NCBI GenBank assembly: GCA_002496905.1
Contig: DALV01000031.1
Coordinates: 19,689-25,599 of the forward strand
Origin: Euryarchaeota archaeon UBA105
Lineage (GTDB): Archaea; Thermoplasmatota; Poseidoniia; Poseidoniales; Thalassarchaeaceae
Reading direction: 5' to 3'
Length of the DNA stretch: 5,911 nt
In this document: one piece after another, positions 1-4,155 of the stretch
How positions within the stretch are numbered: the first letter of the stretch is position 1
Layout: each line of letters opens with the position of its first letter
Position numbers and translations under genes: made by a program
Notes under the pieces: model-generated
Database searches by the model: none
Told to the model about the DNA's origin: nothing
Seen by the model: only the letters and a program-made list of their open reading frames with translations

Positions 1-152
1 ATCTGAAAATCTTGTGACTCTATTCTAGCCTCCCCACTAACGGTTGCAAACGGGGCCAATGTAGGTAGAAAAAAGAGGATTACAAGTAGAACCGGTAGAG
101 AAATTTTAGATTTTGGCGCAGTACGAATCAAGCGCACTGAACCATTCTCCAT
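1..152 (-). CDS. Secreted or membrane-anchored protein, N-terminal fragment (runs off left edge)
   Basis: Reading the minus strand from an ATG at 152-150 gives 50 uninterrupted codons up to the window edge. The product begins MENGSVRLIRTAPKSKIS, followed by a hydrophobic core (LPVLLVILFFLPTLAPF) and then ATVSGEARIESQDFQ. This is a classic Sec signal peptide or N-terminal anchor: basic n-region with R7, R10, K14 and K16, hydrophobic h-region at about residues 18-35, and small residues before a likely cleavage near residues 38-42. A GAGG motif lies 7 nt upstream of the ATG, which favours it over the in-frame GTG at 137-135. The mature domain is outside the window, so the function cannot be assigned. 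It lies 96 nt downstream of the large surface-protein gene on the same strand and may share its envelope role. Its leader holds two hairpins, one covering the GAGG. Confidence 0.72.
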   Translation of the reverse strand, partial: MENGSVRLIRTAPKSKISLPVLLVILFFLPTLAPFATVSGEARIESQDFQ

Positions 153-155
153 AGC

Positions 156-174
156 CGCACCTCTATGAGGTGCG
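156..174 (-). promoter_or_regulatory. Hairpin sequestering the ribosome binding site of the left-edge gene
   Basis: On the minus strand the sequence is CGCACCTC, loop ATA, GAGGTGCG: a perfect 8-bp, GC-rich stem with a 3-nt loop. The 3' arm contains GAGG (plus coordinates 160-163), the best Shine-Dalgarno for the ATG at 152, with a 7-nt spacer. The 5' arm contains CACCTC, the same sequence as the anti-SD at the 3' end of archaeal 16S rRNA. If the stem forms in the mRNA it would occlude the ribosome binding site, so a translational switch or low basal expression is a reasonable inference. No T-run follows the stem directly, so it does not look like a bacterial-type terminator. Confidence 0.55.
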
Positions 175-182
175 ATTTAGGG

Positions 183-197
183 TCTTGGGCTCCAAGA
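183..197 (-). repeat. Second short inverted repeat in the leader of the left-edge gene
   Basis: On the minus strand TCTTGG, loop AGC, CCAAGA forms a perfect 6-bp stem with a 3-nt loop. It sits 8 nt upstream of the RBS-covering hairpin, so two small hairpins lie in tandem between the large surface-protein gene and the next gene. It could be part of a structured leader, or chance; a 6-bp stem alone is weak evidence. Confidence 0.35.
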
Positions 198-210
198 GCA
201 GGAAGAGGTA

Positions 211-243
211 CGTCTATTGAGAGAAAAGAATGCAAAGAAATTC
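211..243 (-). terminator. Pyrimidine/T-rich tract downstream of the large surface-protein gene
   Basis: Just after the TAA of the 861-aa gene (stop codon at 249-251) the minus strand reads through a T- and C-rich stretch with runs such as TTTCTTT and TTCTTTTCTCTC. Archaeal RNA polymerase commonly stops at U-rich tracts without needing a hairpin, so this is a plausible site of full or partial termination before the next gene. The T runs are interrupted, so the call is tentative. Confidence 0.3.
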
Positions 244-248
244 GCAAT

Positions 249-2834
249 TTAGGACAAACGGACGGTCTCAATAGCCCCACAAGACGGGCAGGCAGTTCGA
301 GCGATATCATGACCTTCTGGTAAGGCCACCTCAAAGCGTTGCTGACACTGGCTGCAATCCTGTTGGACAATTCTTGATTGTGGTTCAGAATCAATTTCTG
401 GAGATTCTGATTCTTCGATTACTTCTGGCTCAGATTCTTCTTCTATCTCCGGCTGAGAGGAGGGTTTGTCACTTTCTGGTACTGGTGGCACAGGAAGGTC
501 TTCTTCATCGAGGAGGGTATCCACTTCAGGTTCTGGTTCTGGAGGGGGAGGAGAAGGTAGTCCCTCCTCTTCATCGAATGACTCAGCCTCATCTGCTGAC
601 CAAACCTCTTCTGAAGTGCCCTCTAGGTCATCATGTGAAAATTCTACTGAATCATCCTCCACATCAGAATCTTCTTCTGAAAACTCGGCAAGAAGTTCCG
701 AAGCAGGACTTGATTGATTAGATTCAGTAATCGGTTCTGGAGTGCTCATTAGGGCTTCTAGGTCAGTATCCCCCATCGCTGCATCCTCACTAATTGTTGC
801 CTGTGGGTCACTAGCACCAGACATACCAGTTGCATATTGGCCAAATTGCGATGTAGTGGACATTGAAGTTGGCTGGTCAAGGGTAGCAGAGCCTGCGCCA
901 TACATTGCCTTTTGTTCCTCAACGCTGAGTTCTCTGGGCTTCTCTTCTTCCGCAGCGGCTTGTTCTTCAAGCAGTGCCTCAAGCCTAGCGTTCGACATTC
1001 GACGCCAGGTAATCATACCAATTCCGGCTATGATAATAATTAGCAGGACAGTTACAATCATTCCGATCATCATTGGGCTTAATCCAGAACTATCATCGGA
1101 TGATGAGCGAACTGATACTAAGTATGTCACTTGGGTCGAAGCCCCCGCTTCATTTACAATTGTACAAACAATTTCGTAGGTTCCCTTTTGTTGGAAATTC
1201 TGAGTAATTGCCGAGCCACTAGCATCCATATCGTTATCCATTATTCCATCTGAATTGGAATCTGTCTGGGTGTCTAGATCCCAGAAATAAGTTAGAGTTG
1301 GAGACTCGGCATCGATAGCCTCAGACGTTAGCTGGATAGGTTGGCCGAGAATAGCAGTTAACTCCAATGTCTGTTGAGGTACCAAGGGAGGGGTTGAATC
1401 ATACAAATCAATGATTGCAGTACGCTCGGTTACTTGTCCTTCTTTGTCAGTTACCCGAATCGTAACCTCGCGATTGCCCGCCGAATAACTTGAATCAAAA
1501 CGGAAAGTGAATGTTTTGCCATCCTCCCAATTCCAACTACTATAGTTCTGAATTACTGTCTCATCAACCAGCCACTCGACGCTGTAAATCCCCCAATTAT
1601 CGTCAATATTGGCAGTTAGCAAGAGTTCGTCATCGAAGTCTTTGCGGATTGTGTCACTAGCGGACAGACTAACATCTGGTGGGCTGATATCCTGAATTGT
1701 GGTGTTGAGATACACAGTGGCGCTTCGGCCGTCCTGTGAAACTGCCCTAAGACCGATGGTAAACTGAGCTGGTTCGTTCCAACTTATTGTGATTGAAGAA
1801 CCCGAGACGTCATAGAAACCGTCACCGTTGGTATCCCATTGGAAGCCGGTTTCGCTATCGATTTGGTTTGATAGGTTTGGAGTGTTCGAAGCATCGAGAA
1901 CAACCTCTGCTCCAACATCAAATATTGCTAGGTCAGAGGAGTTAGTAATTGTCGGCTGTAAAATTGGAATCAGGTCCATTACTACAGTGGTTGCCACGAA
2001 TCCTGTACCTGCACCACCACTAGGAGGACCTGGGCGATTATCCACAATCAGATACAGTTCTTTACCTGCGTAGTCCGAATTTACTGACCATGAAATACTT
2101 CTTTCTTCCAACACCAACAACATATCTGCATTATTATCATTCATACCATTAGCAGTAGTTCCTTGTTCGTAAAATTCCATTTGGGTTCCAGTCACTAGGA
2201 AAATATCCGGAGCGCCTTGCATGGTTGTCACGAATATGTTGACTTGAGTTCCTTCATCGAGAACTAGTGGGCCAGCGAGTACAGAATGCTCTCCGCTATC
2301 TAGACGGACAATTGTGTCGACTATTCCGAATACGGGACTATCGACTTCTTGAACATCTAGGACTACAGTAGCGAGACTGCCCCCTTGAGCACCCTCTCCC
2401 TGATCCTGTGGATGAGCCATATTATCGAGAACTAGGTACCATCGAGTATCTCCTCTATCGTCTGGAGCCGTCCAGTGCCAAGTACCATCTCCTTGAAATG
2501 ACTCGAATACTGAATCGGAATGCCAAACCGAATCTAAACGGTAATTCTGTTCATTCTGGTAGACTGAAATTGAACTTGCGGAAAATAGCAAAATGTCGAC
2601 ATTAGTATCAGCAGATACGTCGAAAGACAATGTGTCACCCGGGGAAAGGACTCCGAGATCTATTCGAACACAAGCCCCGTCATCAATATCCCAACTGGAT
2701 GGAAGATCGTCTAATTCAGCCGGAGCACACCCAATTACTCCCTTTCCAGCCGCGTCAATTGCAGGGGCTGATGAGGTCAATAGGAGCAAGACCATCAGCA
2801 CTACGGAACTACGTTGCATCACGCAGGGGTTCAC
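249..2834 (-). CDS. Large surface-anchored PKD/Ig-like protein with cytoplasmic C-terminal zinc ribbon
   Basis: Predicted single-pass membrane protein of about 861 aa. In order: signal peptide (hydrophobic core about 8-20, small residues SSAPAIDAA before cleavage near 24-29); two homologous beta-rich domains (about 52-163 and 169-288), distantly like pre-peptidase C-terminal domains; three PKD/Ig-like domains (about 291-381, 385-478, 481-576) with DxNxDG-type acidic loops at 334-342 and 519-535 that may bind calcium; one membrane helix (about 588-609) followed by the stop-transfer sequence WRRMSNAR; a strongly acidic, Ser/Pro/Glu-rich linker (about 620-820); and a zinc ribbon with C827, C830, C849 and C852. 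The expected topology is ectodomain outside, tail and ribbon in the cytoplasm. The start is ambiguous: the GTG at 2834 has a weak AAGG 5 nt upstream, while the ATG at 2819 (856 aa) has none but gives a more compact signal peptide. Stop is TAA. Ligand and partner are unknown; a receptor or adhesin role is inference. Confidence 0.85.
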   Translation of the reverse strand: MNPCVMQRSSVVLMVLLLLTSSAPAIDAAGKGVIGCAPAELDDLPSSWDIDDGACVRIDLGVLSPGDTLSFDVSADTNVDILLFSASSISVYQNEQNYRLDSVWHSDSVFESFQGDGTWHWTAPDDRGDTRWYLVLDNMAHPQDQGEGAQGGSLATVVLDVQEVDSPVFGIVDTIVRLDSGEHSVLAGPLVLDEGTQVNIFVTTMQGAPDIFLVTGTQMEFYEQGTTANGMNDNNADMLLVLEERSISWSVNSDYAGKELYLIVDNRPGPPSGGAGTGFVATTVVMDLIPILQPTITNSSDLAIFDVGAEVVLDASNTPNLSNQIDSETGFQWDTNGDGFYDVSGSSITISWNEPAQFTIGLRAVSQDGRSATVYLNTTIQDISPPDVSLSASDTIRKDFDDELLLTANIDDNWGIYSVEWLVDETVIQNYSSWNWEDGKTFTFRFDSSYSAGNREVTIRVTDKEGQVTERTAIIDLYDSTPPLVPQQTLELTAILGQPIQLTSEAIDAESPTLTYFWDLDTQTDSNSDGIMDNDMDASGSAITQNFQQKGTYEIVCTIVNEAGASTQVTYLVSVRSSSDDSSGLSPMMIGMIVTVLLIIIIAGIGMITWRRMSNARLEALLEEQAAAEEEKPRELSVEEQKAMYGAGSATLDQPTSMSTTSQFGQYATGMSGASDPQATISEDAAMGDTDLEALMSTPEPITESNQSSPASELLAEFSEEDSDVEDDSVEFSHDDLEGTSEEVWSADEAESFDEEEGLPSPPPPEPEPEVDTLLDEEDLPVPPVPESDKPSSQPEIEEESEPEVIEESESPEIDSEPQSRIVQQDCSQCQQRFEVALPEGHDIARTACPSCGAIETVRLS

Positions 2835-2873
2835 GCTCGCCTTTTGAATCGTATCGCATTTACGTTCGGAAAA

Positions 2874-2884
2874 ATATCATTTAA
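2874..2884 (-). promoter_or_regulatory. Candidate TATA box for the large surface-protein gene
   Basis: The 69-84 bp between the PRC-barrel stop and the surface-protein start contains an AT-rich block reading TTAAATGATAT on the minus strand, preceded by purine-rich CGGAA that could serve as a BRE. Its centre is about 45 nt from the GTG and 60 nt from the ATG candidate start. With the usual archaeal TATA-to-start distance of about 25-27 nt, this predicts a 5' leader of about 20-35 nt. The T-run immediately downstream (minus strand ATTTTT) could equally end the PRC-barrel transcript. Assigned by eye only. Confidence 0.35.
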
Positions 2885-2903
2885 TTCCGATGAAATTTAC
2901 TGA

Positions 2904-3158
2904 TTATTCGTCCTTAGGGATTGGAGTAGGGGGGAACCAGCGTAGGACCACAACATCTCCGACCGAACGTACCCAATTCCAAGGAACTGCAACGTGGACT
3001 CTACCTTCGACTAAATCTGCAGGAGGGTCGGCGACAAAGATATGTGTGCAGTTCCAGGAATCTGTCTCGACCACGGTATCGTGGACTGTTCCGAGAAGCC
3101 GACCATCGGGAAGGATGACTGGCAAATCCCGAATTAGACTGACTTCGCTCTCCACCAT
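2904..3158 (-). CDS. Small PRC-barrel domain protein (possibly CdpB-like)
   Basis: An 84-aa protein that is essentially one PRC-barrel domain. Residues 5-75 show the family pattern: an initial SLIRDLPVILPDG segment, the GRLLGTVHDTVVET turn-strand, a central strand (THIFVADP), and a closing VAVPWNWVRSVGDVVVL segment. There is no signal peptide or membrane helix, so it should be cytoplasmic. Stand-alone archaeal PRC-barrel proteins of this size include the CdpB proteins, which act with SepF in FtsZ-based division of haloarchaea; another PRC-barrel protein, bacterial RimM, works in 30S ribosome maturation. The sequence alone does not decide between these. A GGAGG 6 nt before the ATG fixes the start. 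The gene begins 48 nt after the L15e stop on the same strand, so it is probably co-transcribed with and translated alongside a ribosomal protein. Stop is TAA. Confidence 0.82.
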   Translation of the reverse strand: MVESEVSLIRDLPVILPDGRLLGTVHDTVVETDSWNCTHIFVADPPADLVEGRVHVAVPWNWVRSVGDVVVLRWFPPTPIPKDE

Positions 3159-3164
3159 CGAAGG

Positions 3165-3169
3165 CCTCC
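3165..3169 (-). promoter_or_regulatory. Shine-Dalgarno site of the PRC-barrel gene
   Basis: The minus strand reads GGAGG, six nucleotides (CCTTCG) before the ATG at 3158-3156. It is a full match to the core complementary to the CCTCC of archaeal 16S rRNA and decides the start codon. It also shows that the second gene of the L15e transcript recruits its own ribosomes. Confidence 0.75.
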
Positions 3170-3206
3170 GCTATGAAGCAAGAAATCAAGTTAGCCCCGA
3201 GAAGGA

Positions 3207-3794
3207 TTACTTTCCTAGGTTCTTGTTGGCCTTCAACGAAGGGCGGAGTTTCTCAGCGCCCTTACCCTTGTTGTACAATCCACGGCCACGCTTACCAGCA
3301 CTGGTTTTTCCTCTGAAGGCTCGGCCACGGTGGCTGTTTCCTTCAGCAATCCAACTTAATTGCTTGTCCGCCTTGATTGCTGGGTGATGAGGGTCAACCA
3401 TGATTACCTCGAAGAATTTGTTCTTTCCATCTTCACCGACCCAGTATGAGTTTAGAACCTCAAGGTTAGGATAGCGCTTACTTGTTCGCTCCTCCGCCAT
3501 TCTTTGGATGGACTTAGCCATGGTGATTTTCTTGATACCAGCCTTTGATGGCTTTCTCTTCATATGGATCTTACCCTTTCGTAGCCCACCACGCCTTACA
3601 CGTGTGCGCACTACGGTAATTCCCTGCTTTGCTCTGTAGCCAACACGGCGGGCCGCATCTAAGCGAGTTGGGCGCTCAATTCGCTGGAAAACAGGCTCGC
3701 GCCTCCAGCCTGCCATTCTATCACGACGGGCTACTGCTGGGATGTTTTGCTTAGGCTGTTTCCAGACCGAACCTAGGTGCTTCATGACTCCCAT
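3207..3794 (-). CDS. rpl15e: 50S ribosomal protein L15e (eL15), archaeal
   Basis: Structural protein of the large ribosomal subunit, found in archaea and eukaryotes and not in bacteria. The 195-aa, very basic product shows the family hallmarks: an N-terminal helix with VWKQPKQ; the rRNA-binding block with TRLDAARRVGYRAKQG and VVRTRVRRGGLRKG (about residues 43-75); the central LEVLNSYWVGEDGKNKFFEV and MVDPHHPAIKAD (about 112-143); and a C-terminal tail with GRAFRGKTSAGKRGRG and KGKGAEKLRPS. An upstream in-frame ATG at 3812 would add six residues, and ATGs at 3797 and 3794 are adjacent. The ATG at 3794 is chosen because GGAGG lies 7 nt before it and because the resulting MGVMKHL start and 195-aa length match archaeal homologues. 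The gene heads a probable two-gene unit with the PRC-barrel gene and faces a small plus-strand gene across 162 bp. Stop is TAA. Confidence 0.97.
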   Translation of the reverse strand: MGVMKHLGSVWKQPKQNIPAVARRDRMAGWRREPVFQRIERPTRLDAARRVGYRAKQGITVVRTRVRRGGLRKGKIHMKRKPSKAGIKKITMAKSIQRMAEERTSKRYPNLEVLNSYWVGEDGKNKFFEVIMVDPHHPAIKADKQLSWIAEGNSHRGRAFRGKTSAGKRGRGLYNKGKGAEKLRPSLKANKNLGK

Positions 3795-3801
3795 CATTGT
3801 C

Positions 3802-3806
3802 CCTCC
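3802..3806 (-). promoter_or_regulatory. Shine-Dalgarno site of rpl15e
   Basis: The minus strand reads TTGGAGGGACAATGATG. GGAGG ends 7 nt before the second ATG (3794) and 4 nt before the first (3797). The spacing favours 3794, and the site lies inside the coding frame of the longer candidate starting at 3812, which argues against that longer start. Confidence 0.7.
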
Positions 3807-3864
3807 AAGCATCCCGCCGACCTGACTCCCCTTTATGAGGCTAATCTACAGAAAAAATTCTGAC

Positions 3865-3889
3865 TGTTTTCCAATATCTGGGAAAAACA
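3865..3889. promoter_or_regulatory. Inverted repeat in the divergent promoter region (possible operator)
   Basis: The 162-bp gap between rpl15e (minus) and the small plus-strand gene must hold the promoters of both. It contains TTTTCC (3867-3872) and GGAAAA (3881-3886) around the 8-nt centre AATATCTG. The symmetry extends outward to TGTTTTCC and GGAAAAACA if one extra A in the right arm is allowed. AT-rich candidate TATA elements flank it (for example GATATTCTA at 3902-3910 on the plus strand and the TTTTTT run at 3852-3857 on the minus strand), but none is strong enough to assign. A regulator-binding site is inference. Confidence 0.35.
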
Positions 3890-3956
3890 ATTCTCTCTGG
3901 AGATATTCTACCAACCAACCGTTTGAATCAAATAGGTCAGGTTGTCGGCGGCGGCC

Positions 3957-4151
3957 ATGAAGACCAACTGGATCAAGGCCTTGACTGAAATGGGAATGAC
4001 GAGAATTAGAATGGATGCAATTTGTGCCTATCAAGAGATAGACTCAGAAGACAAATTGTTGATCTACACTTCTGACAATACTATGTTTGTAGTTGTAGAA
4101 GATTGTGAATCAATTACAGAGAAATTAGATTCTAATTTCAACGTATTCTAA
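3957..4151 (+). CDS. Small uncharacterised protein, 64 aa
   Basis: I do not recognise this protein. The 64-aa product starts MKTNWIKALTEMGMTRIRM, continues with a probable beta-hairpin (AICAYQEI, then LLIYTSDNTMFVVV) and ends in an acidic helix-like segment (EDCESITEKL) and a short tail. The alternation of charged turns with hydrophobic strands looks like a folded protein, not a chance frame. The strand-turn-strand-helix order loosely resembles small FlbD-like proteins, but that is a guess. It has two cysteines (C23, C49), no signal peptide and no membrane helix. Starts considered are the ATG at 3957, with GGCGG 4 nt upstream, and a TTG at 3942, with AGG 5 nt upstream, giving 69 aa; an in-frame TAG at 3933 bounds the frame. 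It is transcribed away from rpl15e and ends 4 nt before the stop of the convergent TPR gene. Confidence 0.65.
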   Translation: MKTNWIKALTEMGMTRIRMDAICAYQEIDSEDKLLIYTSDNTMFVVVEDCESITEKLDSNFNVF

Positions 4152-4155
4152 TTTC
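4121..4155. repeat. Palindrome plus direct repeat at the convergent gene junction (possible bidirectional terminator)
   Basis: GAAATTAGA-T-TCTAATTTC (4121-4139) is a perfect 9-bp inverted repeat around one base. Its right half is then repeated: ATTCTAATTTC occurs at 4129-4139 and again at 4145-4155, a direct repeat of 11 nt with a 16-nt period. The left arm can therefore pair with either copy. The block covers the last codons and TAA of the small gene and ends one base before the TAA of the TPR gene. It is AT-rich, with short T-tracts on both strands, as expected of a shared archaeal terminator, though a terminator role is not shown by the sequence. Confidence 0.45.

Noticed and set aside
156..174. 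Hairpin as a rho-independent type terminator of the large gene
   Set aside because: No T-run follows the stem on the minus strand; the ATG of the next gene follows within 4 nt, and the GAGG in the stem points to translation control instead.
128..394. 88-aa minus-strand open frame overlapping the end of the large gene and the start of the left-edge gene
   Set aside because: It is out of frame with both, overlaps the zinc-ribbon codons, and its product has no domain-like pattern. The signal-peptide gene and the zinc ribbon explain the same bases better.
374..1179. Plus-strand open frames (374-721, 466-717, 742-1179) opposite the large surface-protein gene
   Set aside because: They are antisense shadows of the acidic Ser/Glu/Pro-rich tail and the membrane segment; low-complexity Ser/Leu-rich translations arise from the repetitive codons on the other strand.
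2890..3387. 165-aa plus-strand frame spanning the PRC-barrel and L15e genes
   Set aside because: It runs antisense across two well-supported genes and their SD-bearing gap, and the translation shows no recognisable domain.
3207..3812. Longer L15e with start at 3812
   Set aside because: The extra MLGGTM does not match archaeal L15e N-termini, and the GGAGG lies inside it at ideal distance from the ATG at 3794.
3846..4034. 62-aa minus-strand frame in the divergent region, overlapping the small plus-strand gene
   Set aside because: No SD, composition unlike a folded protein, and it would sit in the promoter region of rpl15e. The plus-strand frame has the better beta-strand pattern.
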